Below the pieces are notes generated by a model that worked only from the letters and a program-made list of their open reading frames with translations, did not search any database and had not been told where the DNA came from. 64,000 nucleotides of DNA, taken from the NCBI RefSeq assembly GCF_001652725.1, contig NZ_LWHJ01000030.1, positions 266,458 through 330,457 of the forward strand, given 5' to 3'. Source of the DNA: Pedobacter psychrophilus (GTDB lineage: Bacteria > Bacteroidota > Bacteroidia > Sphingobacteriales > Sphingobacteriaceae). Within the stretch, counting starts at the first letter, position 1, and each line of letters begins with the position of its first letter. The position numbers and the translations under genes are program-made. Positions 44,956-53,794 of this stretch are shown here, piece after piece.

Positions 44956-45145
44956 TTCTCCAAAAAAAGATCTTTCTAAGTATAAGAATAGTTTTTTCTT
45001 CTTTGATGCCGATGATGAAGATTTAATTGTGCCAATGCGCAATCCTAAATTTGGTTATACCTTAAACTTTGCCAAACCTTTAGCATATATATTTCTACTG
45101 ATTGTATTACTAGTTTTAATTCTGATTACAAGATTGCTTGCATAA
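44948..45145 (+). CDS. Small membrane protein, DUF5808-like
   Basis: A 65-residue protein with a polar N-terminus ('FFFFDADDEDLIVPMRNPKFGYTLNFAKP') and one C-terminal membrane helix ('LAYIFLLIVLLVLILITRLL'). The 'FGYTLNFAKP' stretch resembles DUF5808. The start MDNSPKKD (44948) overlaps the miaE stop, so the genes are coupled. Function unknown. Confidence 0.6.
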   Translation: MDNSPKKDLSKYKNSFFFFDADDEDLIVPMRNPKFGYTLNFAKPLAYIFLLIVLLVLILITRLLA

Positions 45146-45196
45146 AATTTAAATTGTATAATAAAATTTATTAATGCAAATTTGGGTTGAAACCCA

Positions 45197-46321
45197 ATGA
45201 AAATCAATTATACAGCAAACGCTAGAAAATACGCCTTTCAACATCCGCTAATTAGCGCAATACTAATTCAAACTACTTTTTGGATTATTGCTTTTTTGTT
45301 TCTGAGCCTCATTCTTCATTATGCGGCAAACGGGTTTGGAAAAATCTATCAGGTTGCTATTCCAAGCTCCATAAAACCAATTATTGTAATCTCGTTTGCA
45401 ATGGGCTTGCTTTACGGAGCTTCATTAGGTTTTTTAGATTTCTTTTTTTACCGAAAATTGTTCAAGGGAAAATCTACAGGAGCATTAATTTTAGTAAAGA
45501 GCATTTTCTATTTTTTAGTAATGATAATGATGTTCTTTTTTGTTAAAGAAATAATATGGGAGCGTTTTTTATACCATTTATATTTTTTAAATACATCGTT
45601 TAATTTACCCGAAGAAGCTTGGGACGATTATTTTAAACTGACCATGATCTATGTGTTTTTTATGAGCATCATGATTAGTTTCTTAATACAGGTAAACACA
45701 AAATTTGGTCCTGGTGTTTTAATTCCGCTTTTAATGGGCAGATATGCCAATCCAAAAGAAGAAGAAAGGATTTTTATTTTTCTCGATTTAAAATCTTCCA
45801 CAACACATGCAGAAAAACTGGGACACGTAAAATACAGCAAATTGATAAGGGATTGTTTCTTACACATCAACTATATTTCCGTTAAATACGGAGCAGAAAT
45901 ATATCAATATGTTGGCGATGAAGTAGTTTTGAGTTGGCCAACTAATCATTTAAAAAACCCTTTAATCACTATAGATTTCTATTTTGCCTGTTACAATTAT
46001 TTTGTTGAAAAAAAGCCAAAATATTTAAAAAAACATGGCGTTTTGCCTCAATTTAAAGCGGGGATGCATATTGGTAAAGTTACCGCAGTAGAAGTTGGAG
46101 ACGTAAAAAGAGAAATTGCTTTTCATGGAGATACACTAAATGTTACGGCTAGAATTCAAGCAAAATGTAATGAATTAGACGCCGATTTAATAATTTCTGA
46201 AGATTTAAAAAGTATTTTAGAAAACACTAAATCTTACGAGTTTATTTCTCAAGGATTAGTTCCTTTAAAAGGTAGAAAGCAGGAGGTTGGTATTTATAAA
46301 GTATTGCAAGAGACTTCATAA
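45197..46321 (+). CDS. Membrane-anchored class III nucleotidyl cyclase-like protein
   Basis: A 374-residue protein: four hydrophobic segments in residues 1-165, then a class III cyclase domain (about 190-365). The metal-binding aspartates are present in 'FLDLKSSTTHAE' and 'YVGDEVVLSW', and the transition-state Asn/Arg pair in 'HGDTLNVTARIQ'. The usual adenine-selecting Lys and Asp appear replaced (Gln in 'AEIYQYVGD' and Glu/Ile in 'KREIAFHGD'), so the nucleotide used is uncertain. It may signal through a cyclic nucleotide. Single gene. Confidence 0.85.
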   Translation: MKINYTANARKYAFQHPLISAILIQTTFWIIAFLFLSLILHYAANGFGKIYQVAIPSSIKPIIVISFAMGLLYGASLGFLDFFFYRKLFKGKSTGALILVKSIFYFLVMIMMFFFVKEIIWERFLYHLYFLNTSFNLPEEAWDDYFKLTMIYVFFMSIMISFLIQVNTKFGPGVLIPLLMGRYANPKEEERIFIFLDLKSSTTHAEKLGHVKYSKLIRDCFLHINYISVKYGAEIYQYVGDEVVLSWPTNHLKNPLITIDFYFACYNYFVEKKPKYLKKHGVLPQFKAGMHIGKVTAVEVGDVKREIAFHGDTLNVTARIQAKCNELDADLIISEDLKSILENTKSYEFISQGLVPLKGRKQEVGIYKVLQETS

Positions 46322-46358
46322 AAACCACTTCCTTAATTCAGAAAATCGTTATAAATGT

Positions 46359-47129
46359 TTATTGCTCTTCGTAATGATAAGTTAAACCCCCATCAATAAA
46401 ATAAGTACTTCCTGTAATATAACTCGCATCATCACTTGCTAAAAACGCAACTAATCCAGCAACCTCATCAGAAGTACCCATTCTTTTCATTGGAATGTTT
46501 TCTAATAAACCCTTCATTTTTTCTTTATCAGCCATCATTTTTTGATTGATTGGCGTAGAAATAGCTCCGGGAGCAACATTATTAATTCTAATATTTAACG
46601 GAGCTAACTCTGTCGCTAAATTTCTCATTAGCATTTTCAAAGCACCTTTACTGGCACAATAGGCAGAAAAATGAGGGAAAATAATTTCTTCATGAACTGA
46701 GCTCATATTGATAATAATGCCTGGTTTATTTTCTTTTTGACAATATTTCACAAAAGTTTGAGTCCCGAAAAATACACCCTTTAAATTGGTATGCATCACT
46801 AAATCATAATCCTCTTCTGTAACATCCCAAAAATCTGCACTTCTTTCTACACCGGCATTATTTACCAAAATATCCAACCCTCCAAAAGCATCAATTGCTT
46901 GTTGTAAAATAGCCAAAGAATCCATTCCCTTGCTTAAATCGCCCTGCACAAATTTCACTTTATTACCGTAAGCCTCAATTTTTTTGATGAGTTGCTTCTC
47001 ATCATCCTCAAAATGCCTCCCATTTAAAATGATATTTGCACCTTCTTTCGCAAAACGCTCTGCGCAAGCTTGTCCAATACCAGATGTGCTGCCAGTAATT
47101 AATATATTTTTATTCTTAAACCTTTCCAT
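46359..47129 (-). CDS. Short-chain dehydrogenase, glucose 1-dehydrogenase-like
   Basis: A 256-residue classical SDR: cofactor motif 'ITGSTSGIGQACAERF' (TGxxxGIG), 'NNAGVE', catalytic Ser in 'INMSSVHE' and 'YCASKGALKML' (YxxxK), ending 'YITGSTYFIDGGLTYH'. The Ser-Val-His-Glu stretch and overall pattern resemble glucose 1-dehydrogenases, but substrate cannot be fixed by sequence. The family is NAD(P)-linked and usually tetrameric. Confidence 0.88.
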   Translation of the reverse strand: MERFKNKNILITGSTSGIGQACAERFAKEGANIILNGRHFEDDEKQLIKKIEAYGNKVKFVQGDLSKGMDSLAILQQAIDAFGGLDILVNNAGVERSADFWDVTEEDYDLVMHTNLKGVFFGTQTFVKYCQKENKPGIIINMSSVHEEIIFPHFSAYCASKGALKMLMRNLATELAPLNIRINNVAPGAISTPINQKMMADKEKMKGLLENIPMKRMGTSDEVAGLVAFLASDDASYITGSTYFIDGGLTYHYEEQ

Positions 47130-47212
47130 AGTTTTTTAATATTGGTTTAGCAATAACATTACCAAATGGAAATTAGCAAACGAATATTTATTTAAAAATG
47201 GGAATGTAATTT

Positions 47213-47290
47213 GGGCGTTCGAGCGGGCTTTACGTTCATACGACACAAGGCCTTATTCACAGACCGGTATCCTCTTCAATCCCTAACGCA
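47213..47290 (-). repeat. Dispersed hairpin repeat, divergent copy 4
   Basis: A shorter relative in minus orientation: TGCGTTAGGGATTGAAG, GGATACCGG, spacer, AGCCCGCTCG and AACGCCC. Termini and the CCCGCTCG part match copies 3 and 5, but the T-run and GATATAGTGG core are replaced. Confidence 0.65.
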
Positions 47291-47375
47291 CCTATATTAT
47301 GGGAAGTAAAAGAATTAAAATCTAAAATAGAAACTGTCAATTCTACGTTAATTATTAAAATTCTGCGAGAGACAC

Positions 47376-47954
47376 TTAAATTCCTTTCAAAAAACCAATT
47401 AACTTTTCCATAGCCAAACCACGATGGCTAATCCTGTTCTTGTCTTCCAAACTCATTTCCGCAAAAGTGATATCATAACCATCAGGTTCAAAAATTGGAT
47501 CGTAGCCAAAGCCATCATTGCCAGATGGAGTTTCTCTTATTTTTCCGTTGACAATTCCCTCAAATAAAATTTCTTTGTCATCAATTATTAAAGAAACCAC
47601 CGTTCTAAATCTAGCTGCTCTATCAGTTATATCTCTCATTTTAAGCAAAACTAAATCCATGTTGTGTTTAAAATCTCTTGATCCAGAGTATCTTGCAGAA
47701 AAAACACCAGGTTCATTATTTAAAGCTTTTATTTCTAAACCAGTATCATCAGCAAAGCAATTTAAATTGTAATTTTTATTGATGTATTGACTTTTTATAC
47801 TGGCGTTTTCTTGTAAGGTTAAACCAGTTTCTGCAATATCTTCATTGCAATTAATTTCAGCTAGACTTACTATTTTAAAAATATTTCCAACTTTGGCTTG
47901 GACTTCTTCTAATTTATGAGCATTGTTAGTGGCAAAAACCAATTTGTTTTCCAT
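47376..47954 (-). CDS. rdgB: RdgB/HAM1 non-canonical purine NTP pyrophosphatase
   Basis: A 192-residue enzyme hydrolysing ITP, dITP and XTP to keep them out of nucleic acids. 'LVFATNNAHKLEEV' opens the fold, followed by 'CFADDTGLEIKALNNEPGVFSARY', 'DGFGYDPIFEP' and 'ISHRGLAMEKL', all family signatures. The start MENKLVFATNN (47954) directly follows the upstream gene's stop; a nine-residue longer form is rejected. Confidence 0.95.
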   Translation of the reverse strand: MENKLVFATNNAHKLEEVQAKVGNIFKIVSLAEINCNEDIAETGLTLQENASIKSQYINKNYNLNCFADDTGLEIKALNNEPGVFSARYSGSRDFKHNMDLVLLKMRDITDRAARFRTVVSLIIDDKEILFEGIVNGKIRETPSGNDGFGYDPIFEPDGYDITFAEMSLEDKNRISHRGLAMEKLIGFLKGI

Positions 47955-47956
47955 TC

Positions 47957-48580
47957 TTAAAATGTTTTTAATTCGTTCCAAAAGGTGGTTTTCTTTTTAA
48001 CATCCTCATCTAATTTATATAAATCCCAAGTACCTAAAATAGCAATATCTTTAAACATAAATTTTTTATTGGGTACACTTCCATCAACCTTTAATATTTT
48101 CGGGTTTATCCCAAAAGTTATCAACTTGCTAAAACCAAAAAACGATTTCAAATCATTAAAATCTAAAGAAGGATATTTGGCTAGATTAATAATGGCAACA
48201 TCGTTAATTTCTAATTTCTTAGCTCCTAAAATTTTTGTCAAAAAAGTTAAGTCCTTCTTATTTAAAAAATCAAAATTTGGTTCATTCACAATAATGAGAA
48301 CGTATTTGTTATTGTCTCCAAGGTATTTATAATCTAGTTTTACTACTTCATCTTTTATTAACGTATTAGATAAAATAGGCGCTATAGTTTCTTCTGATTT
48401 GGGATTATATTTTTCAGATGGTTCTTTAACAACCAGTATTTCTTCTTTTAAATTTTCTATTAGCTGAGTTTCATTATCAGCATCATCAATAACTGTTAAA
48501 CGATCATGATCTAATAAATAAACGTCTTCATTTATTAGTAAGCTTAGAGCAATCAAATTATTTGTTTGCAAATTATCCAT
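47957..48580 (-). CDS. Hypothetical protein, possible DNA polymerase III psi (HolD)-like
   Basis: A 207-residue protein without a recognised domain. Its central part ('YVLIIVNEPNFDFLNKKDLTFLTKILGA', then 'VAIINLAKYPSLDF' and 'KLITFGIN') follows the strand-helix order of the psi clamp-loader subunit, whose E. coli form contains a comparable segment. The C-terminal 'LDEDVKKKTTFWNELKTF' recalls the 'LRANPTARAALWQQI' end of HolD. This is a by-eye resemblance. It ends 2 bp before rdgB, so the two are co-transcribed. Confidence 0.45.
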   Translation of the reverse strand: MDNLQTNNLIALSLLINEDVYLLDHDRLTVIDDADNETQLIENLKEEILVVKEPSEKYNPKSEETIAPILSNTLIKDEVVKLDYKYLGDNNKYVLIIVNEPNFDFLNKKDLTFLTKILGAKKLEINDVAIINLAKYPSLDFNDLKSFFGFSKLITFGINPKILKVDGSVPNKKFMFKDIAILGTWDLYKLDEDVKKKTTFWNELKTF

Positions 48581-48661
48581 ATTACAAAGTTGTTTATTTT
48601 TTGTTAAAAAAAGTTAAAGCATTCATATTTACGCTAAAAAGGCTTTACTTTCGTTGGATTG

Positions 48662-49522
48662 ATGATGCGCATAATTAGGATATCTATTGCCGTTTTTGTT
48701 TGCTCTTTCACGGTAATTTCTTGTAATTATTTTTCTAAGCCTCAGGATAAACCTATTGCTAAAGCATTTGATAATTATCTTTATTCAAAAGATTTAGATG
48801 GTGTAGTCCCTCAAAATACACATGGAAGTGATAGTGTTTCTATTGTTTGGGGGTTTATAGATCAATGGTTACATGAACAAGCCATCCAACATCAAGCAGA
48901 AGAAAATGTTAAGCCAAATGATAAAACTATCCAAGATCAATTAGACGTTTATAAAAGATCATTAATCAGATTTCAATATGAGCAAGAACTGATCAGACAA
49001 AAGTTAGATACAATAGTTAATGAAAAAGAAATCGCATCATTTTATGAAATTAATAAGGAAAACTTTCAGCTTAAAAAGCCAATTTTAAAAGTTTCTTACA
49101 TTAAATTATCTCAAAAGGCCCCAAAAATTGCAATGGTTAAAAAGCTTTTTACATCTAAAGATTTAAGGGATTTTGACTTATTAGAAAAATATTGTTTTAA
49201 ATATTCTACTAATTTTTCTTTGATGGATACCACCTGGCACTATACTGAGGAATTGGCTCAGATTTTACCTATATCTAAAATTGGAGAAAATAATTATGAA
49301 AATTTAAACCGTATTTTTGAGATTTCTGAGAATAATACATTATATCTCCTAATTTTGCGAGATTCAAAGTTTAAAGACAGTTTATCGCCTTTGGCTTTTG
49401 AAAAGCAAAACATTAAAAATTTAATCATTAATCAAAGAAAATTGACTTTGATTAATCAAATGGAAAAGAGCATTTTTAACGAAGCTCAAAAAAATAACGA
49501 ATTAGAAATATATCATAAATGA
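48662..49522 (+). CDS. Exported lipoprotein, SurA/PpiC N-terminal-like chaperone
   Basis: About 286 residues with a lipoprotein signal ending 'FTVISC' (lipobox) and a helical body ('IDQWLHEQAIQHQAEENV', 'DVYKRSLIRFQYEQELIRQKL', 'EKEIASFYEINKENF') like the chaperone arm of SurA/PpiC-type foldases, but no clear parvulin core. The start is ATG at 48662 or 48665. Its stop overlaps surA (ATGA). It is likely an accessory outer-membrane-protein chaperone working with the SurA homologue. Confidence 0.72.
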   Translation: MMRIIRISIAVFVCSFTVISCNYFSKPQDKPIAKAFDNYLYSKDLDGVVPQNTHGSDSVSIVWGFIDQWLHEQAIQHQAEENVKPNDKTIQDQLDVYKRSLIRFQYEQELIRQKLDTIVNEKEIASFYEINKENFQLKKPILKVSYIKLSQKAPKIAMVKKLFTSKDLRDFDLLEKYCFKYSTNFSLMDTTWHYTEELAQILPISKIGENNYENLNRIFEISENNTLYLLILRDSKFKDSLSPLAFEKQNIKNLIINQRKLTLINQMEKSIFNEAQKNNELEIYHK

Positions 49523-50886
49523 AAAGAGTTTCGATTTTAATGTTGCTGTCCTTTTTTGGTTTGACGACTATTTATGCACAAGATAAAGTTGTGGAAAAAG
49601 TAGTGGCGGTTGTGGGAGATAATATCATTCTAAAGTCTGAAGTAGACCAGCAATATGCCCAATATCTACAACAAGGTAATAAGGAAGATGAGAATACAAA
49701 ATGCTTGTTTTTGCAAAATATGCTGAGTCAAAAATTATTAACTCAGCAAGCGGTTTTAGATTCTATTACCGTTACGGAAGATGATATAGATAATGAAGTG
49801 AATAGAAGAATGAGGGTGATGGTATCCAGGGCTGGGGGACAAGAAAAGTTAGAGGAATTTTTAGGGAGATCTGTAATACAATATAAGGACGAAATAAGAG
49901 CAGATATTCAAGAAATACTGGTTGCACAAAAAATGCAAGCAAAAATTACCGAAAAAGTTGAAGTAACACCTTTAGAAGTTCAAAGATATTTTGATAAGTT
50001 CCCTAAAGATTCTTTACCACAATTTAATACTGAGGTAGAAGTAGGGGAGATTATTACCTATCCAGAATTAAATAAAAAAGAAAAGGAGTTTTATAAAGAT
50101 AAAGCAGAGGCTTTAAGATTAAGGATTAAAGGAGGAGAAAGCTTTTCGACTTTAGCAAGATTATATTCTCAAGATCCCGGATCTGCAAAAGAAGGTGGAG
50201 ATTTAGGTTTTTTTGATAGACAGACCATGGCTAAAGAATTTACTTCTTGGGCTTTTAAATTGAAACCTGGAGAAATATCTCCCGTTTTTGAAACTGAATT
50301 TGGTTTTCACTTTTTAGAAGTAACTGAAAGAAGGGGCGAACAAGTTAGGGCAAGGCATATTTTAATTATTCCGGAAAATACAACAGCCGCTTTAGATAGA
50401 ATTAAAATAAAGATCGACTCAGTTTACGAAAAGGTTAAGGCTAGTAAAATGGATTTTTCTGCTGCAGCTTCTCTTTATTCTGATGATAAAGAAAGTAAAT
50501 ATAATGGAGGAATGATGCTGAATGGGCAAAACGTAAATTCCCGTACTACATTTATTCCTACTGATCAGTTAGATCCAAAAGTATTCTTAACTATTGATAC
50601 CATGAAAGTTGGAGCATATTCAACTCCAGCTTTATTTACAGACGCAAGGGGAAAAACTGGGTACAGGTTTTTATATCTAAAATCTAAAATACCCCCACAC
50701 ACAGCAAATTTAGATCAGGATTTACCAAAAATTAAAGATGCAGCTTATGAGGATAAGATAAATGCAACTGTAAGCCAATGGTTTGATAAAAGAAGACAAT
50801 CTACTTATGTAAAACTAGATAAAGAATATTATAGCTGCGAGATTTTGAAAGATTGGATTACCGAGCCAGATACCGCAAGCAAATAG
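49519..50886 (+). CDS. surA: Periplasmic peptidyl-prolyl isomerase SurA
   Basis: A 455-residue protein with a signal peptide (cleaved after 'TTIYAQ', about residue 20), a SurA_N helical domain ('NIILKSEVDQQYAQYL', 'QNMLSQKLLTQQAVLDSI') and two parvulin modules, one around 'GESFSTLARLYSQDPGSAKEGGDLGFF' and one around 'RARHILI...YSDDKESKYNGGMM'. It should fold outer-membrane barrels such as the receptors encoded near 60 kb. Coupled to the lipoprotein upstream; a MoxR ATPase follows 7 bp later. Confidence 0.92.
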   Translation: MKRVSILMLLSFFGLTTIYAQDKVVEKVVAVVGDNIILKSEVDQQYAQYLQQGNKEDENTKCLFLQNMLSQKLLTQQAVLDSITVTEDDIDNEVNRRMRVMVSRAGGQEKLEEFLGRSVIQYKDEIRADIQEILVAQKMQAKITEKVEVTPLEVQRYFDKFPKDSLPQFNTEVEVGEIITYPELNKKEKEFYKDKAEALRLRIKGGESFSTLARLYSQDPGSAKEGGDLGFFDRQTMAKEFTSWAFKLKPGEISPVFETEFGFHFLEVTERRGEQVRARHILIIPENTTAALDRIKIKIDSVYEKVKASKMDFSAAASLYSDDKESKYNGGMMLNGQNVNSRTTFIPTDQLDPKVFLTIDTMKVGAYSTPALFTDARGKTGYRFLYLKSKIPPHTANLDQDLPKIKDAAYEDKINATVSQWFDKRRQSTYVKLDKEYYSCEILKDWITEPDTASK

Positions 50887-50893
50887 AAATTTT

Positions 50894-51856
50894 ATGGATT
50901 ATAAATCTGAAGTAGAAGCCATTGATGCGTTAAGCGCCTCTTACCATACCATTAGAAAAGAAATTTCTAAAATAATTGTAGGGCAAGATGATGTTGTAAA
51001 ATCTGTCTTAATTTCTATTTTCAGTAACGGGCATTGTCTTTTGGTTGGTGTGCCTGGTTTGGCTAAAACATTATTGGTACAAACTGTTGCCAATGTATTA
51101 GATCTTTCATTCAACCGAATTCAATTTACACCAGATTTAATGCCATCTGATATTATTGGTAGCGAAATATTAGGGGATGATAGAAATTTTAAATTTATTA
51201 AAGGTCCGGTTTTTTCAAACATCATTTTAGCGGATGAAATAAACCGGACGCCGCCTAAAACACAAGCAGCTTTATTGGAAGCAATGCAAGAGAAATGTGT
51301 TACTGCGGCTGGAGTTACACATGCTTTACCAAATCCTTTTTTTGTTTTAGCTACACAAAATCCTATAGAACAAGAAGGAACATATCCACTTCCAGAAGCT
51401 CAGTTAGATCGTTTCATGTTTAACGTGTTTTTAGATTATCCTTCTTTTGAAGAAGAGGTAAATATTGTAAAGAATACTACAGGAAATAAAGTAGCAGACT
51501 TAAAAAGGATTTTGACAGCTCAGCAAATTGCTTACTTTCAGCAATTGATAAGAAAAATGCCAGTAGCTGACCAAGTTTTAGAATATGCAGTTAAAATGGT
51601 GGCTAAAACAAGGCCAAATTCCCATTACTCTACAGAAGCGGTAAACAAATATTTATCATGGGGGGCAGGGCCAAGGGCTTCTCAATATTTGGTAATAGGT
51701 GCCAAATGCCATGCTGCAATAAGTGGAAAATATTCTCCAGATATTGAAGATGTACAGGCAGTTGCTAAACCAGTTTTAAGACATAGGATTGTTAGAAATT
51801 ATAAGGCAGAAGCCGAAGGTATTAATACAGAAAAAATTATATCAGATTTATTCTGA
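50894..51856 (+). CDS. MoxR-family AAA+ ATPase
   Basis: A 320-residue AAA+ ATPase: 'IIVGQDDVVKSVLISIFSNGHCLLVGVPGLAKT' (Walker A variant GVPGLAKT), Walker B 'NIILADEINRTPP', 'LLEAMQEK', and 'ATQNPIEQEGTYPLPEAQLDRF', the diagnostic MoxR stretch. These ATPases usually act as metal-insertion or assembly chaperones with VWA-domain partners; none is visible here. It converges on and overlaps by 9 bp the small gene on the other strand. Confidence 0.93.
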   Translation: MDYKSEVEAIDALSASYHTIRKEISKIIVGQDDVVKSVLISIFSNGHCLLVGVPGLAKTLLVQTVANVLDLSFNRIQFTPDLMPSDIIGSEILGDDRNFKFIKGPVFSNIILADEINRTPPKTQAALLEAMQEKCVTAAGVTHALPNPFFVLATQNPIEQEGTYPLPEAQLDRFMFNVFLDYPSFEEEVNIVKNTTGNKVADLKRILTAQQIAYFQQLIRKMPVADQVLEYAVKMVAKTRPNSHYSTEAVNKYLSWGAGPRASQYLVIGAKCHAAISGKYSPDIEDVQAVAKPVLRHRIVRNYKAEAEGINTEKIISDLF

Positions 51857-52171
51857 TACAATTTCTACATCTGCCATAAATTTTGTTTTTTCAGGATCTG
51901 CATACATTCCATAAGCATCAACTAAAACTCCTTTAGAACCATCTGCGCAATAAATTGCATACAAAATTGTGTTATCATCAGGATTACTCATTCCTTCAAA
52001 GCGATGCACTTCTACAATTTTTAACTCATTAGATGAGAATTCTTTATCATCACTATTGCTATAAATATTATTCTCTTTAAAATCAAATTCGTAAGTATAG
52101 CCACGTTTTTTCAAATCATTCATCGCTTCAGAAAGCGTATCGTAATTTCTGTCTTGAGGATTAAGTTTCAT
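51848..52171 (-). CDS. Small conserved protein (often labelled phosphoribosylpyrophosphate synthetase)
   Basis: A 107-residue protein: 'YDTLSEAMNDLKKRGYTYEFDFKENNI', 'VHRFEGMSNPDDNTILYAI' and 'GVLVDAYGMYAD'. Homologues in Bacteroidota carry a phosphoribosylpyrophosphate synthetase label, but at this size and with no PRPP loop that activity is not supported. Function unknown. The last 9 bp overlap the convergent MoxR gene. Confidence 0.72.
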   Translation of the reverse strand: MKLNPQDRNYDTLSEAMNDLKKRGYTYEFDFKENNIYSNSDDKEFSSNELKIVEVHRFEGMSNPDDNTILYAIYCADGSKGVLVDAYGMYADPEKTKFMADVEIVSE

Positions 52172-52217
52172 GATATGTTTTTTATTTAGGTATTAAAACA
52201 AATTTCGTACCTCAAAT

Positions 52218-53060
52218 TTATTCCTCAAACACATACATATCTAAAATAATATTCCATTTACTTTCAATATCTTTTTGCCAAATGCGAATATAATTGTACT
52301 TATTAATGCCAATGCTAGCTTTTCCGTTTGTATAAGCCAAATCTCCACTAAACGCTCTATCTACAAAGTTAGGGAAACAAATAAGTGGCTTACCCATACC
52401 ATAAATAAAATTTAAAACATTTGATTTTCCAGTTACGGGTATCTGACCTGGAAAATAAAGCCTAACGTTTGGTGAGTAAAAATCACTTAAGTTTTTATTT
52501 CCTGATTTATCCAAAGCTTTGCTTAATAATAAATCAGTACTAAAAACTATATCTTCCCTCATCTTAATCTTTTTTGGCCCAATAAGTTTTGAATATTTAT
52601 AATCTGTTGGATCTAAGAACTGGGTTTTCGGATTTGATAAAGGCTTTTTATGTTCGATATCAGCATCCAATACGAGCTCCCACTTTTTTTGATTTTTTGA
52701 TTTCCAAATTGATAAATAATGTCCGTAAGAAGGCTCTTCCTTATTTAATGTATATAAGCCTGATGTGAATCCAAGATCTCCATCTTTAGAAATCATAGCA
52801 AATTCTGGCTCCCATGATAAATTTTTTATCTCAGAAGGGTTATTATGATAGTATTCTTTAATGTTTATCGCATTTGGTCTAAAAACAACGCCTTTATCAG
52901 AAGTATACTTTAAAAAAGCCTTAGATAAACCTTCTTCAGAAAGAAATTCGTTTAAATTTTTTTCCGTTTTTATTAACGATGATACAGTGCCATCATTTTT
53001 TTGTGCTATTGAATTGCAATAAATAAATATAAAGAGTGTAGAGCAGAGTATTTTTTTCAT
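52218..53060 (-). CDS. Exported protein with two NTF2/SnoaL-like domains (DUF4440-like)
   Basis: A 280-residue protein with a signal peptide ('MKKILCSTLFIFIYCNSIAQ'). Two repeats follow, each of a helix, then strands and 'WELVLDAD' or 'WNIILDMYVFEE', the DUF4440/NTF2-like pattern. The start ATG at 53060 is preferred over an upstream TTG (53078). Substrate or ligand unknown. Divergent from the next gene by 32 bp. Confidence 0.72.
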   Translation of the reverse strand: MKKILCSTLFIFIYCNSIAQKNDGTVSSLIKTEKNLNEFLSEEGLSKAFLKYTSDKGVVFRPNAINIKEYYHNNPSEIKNLSWEPEFAMISKDGDLGFTSGLYTLNKEEPSYGHYLSIWKSKNQKKWELVLDADIEHKKPLSNPKTQFLDPTDYKYSKLIGPKKIKMREDIVFSTDLLLSKALDKSGNKNLSDFYSPNVRLYFPGQIPVTGKSNVLNFIYGMGKPLICFPNFVDRAFSGDLAYTNGKASIGINKYNYIRIWQKDIESKWNIILDMYVFEE

Positions 53061-53092
53061 TATTTTTACGTTACTCAAAATTAAAATAACTT

Positions 53093-53758
53093 ATGAAAAA
53101 GTTTAGCATTACTTTGTTGTTTATTTCTTTTATAGCATTAAACCTCAAAGCTCAGTATGTAAAAGATATAAATGGTAAGCCGGTAATGTCTAAAGATTTT
53201 ACAAATTTTACTGGTACTCCTTATTTGTATGATAATTGGACTAATGGATCTATAACTACAGAGGATGGAAAGATTTATACTAACCGAGCTTTAAAATATG
53301 ATCTTTTTGAAGATGTTTTGTACTTTAAATCTGCTAAAGGTGAATCAATGACTTTTTTAGAATCATTAAGATCTTTTGAACTAGATAATTCTGAACTAGA
53401 TAACAAAGAAGTATATAAGAACGGTTTTCCTCCAATAGATAATCTTACCACTTTAAGCTATTATAAATTAATTTATGATGGGACTATTGCTAGTTTATTA
53501 ATGAAAAACAAAAAGTACATTTCAGAATCGAAGCCTTATAACTCTTCTACTACTGAGAAAAAATTTGTTGATATTATTACATATTATATTTTTAGAAATG
53601 GTAAAATGGAAAAGTTTAAACCCTCTAAAAAAGAGATTCTTACACTTTTCAGTGATAAAAGCGAACAAATAAACGAATTTATCAAATCTTCAAATATAGA
53701 CTACAAAAATGATGAGGACCTAGCTAAAGTTTTTGATTTTTATTATACTTCAAAATAG
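53093..53758 (+). CDS. Exported hypothetical protein
   Basis: A 221-residue protein with a signal peptide ending 'ALNLKAQ' (about residue 20). The mature part is Asp/Lys/Tyr-rich with 'GTPYLYDNWTNGSITTEDGK' and 'NRALKYDLFEDVLYFK', suggestive of a beta-sheet-rich envelope protein. I recognise no domain. It ends at a two-way terminator. Confidence 0.6.
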   Translation: MKKFSITLLFISFIALNLKAQYVKDINGKPVMSKDFTNFTGTPYLYDNWTNGSITTEDGKIYTNRALKYDLFEDVLYFKSAKGESMTFLESLRSFELDNSELDNKEVYKNGFPPIDNLTTLSYYKLIYDGTIASLLMKNKKYISESKPYNSSTTEKKFVDIITYYIFRNGKMEKFKPSKKEILTLFSDKSEQINEFIKSSNIDYKNDEDLAKVFDFYYTSK

Positions 53759-53761
53759 AAT

Positions 53762-53794
53762 TTAAAGCCATAAAGTTGATTTAATTTTATGGCT
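53762..53794. terminator. Bidirectional terminator
   Basis: AAAGCCATAAA / TTTATGGCTTT with an 11-base loop, T-rich on both strands; it overlaps the aat stop region and serves both convergent genes. Confidence 0.75.

Noticed and set aside
51848..52171. True phosphoribosylpyrophosphate synthetase
   Set aside because: The protein is 107 residues and lacks the PRPP-binding loop; the name on homologues seems a carried-over misannotation.
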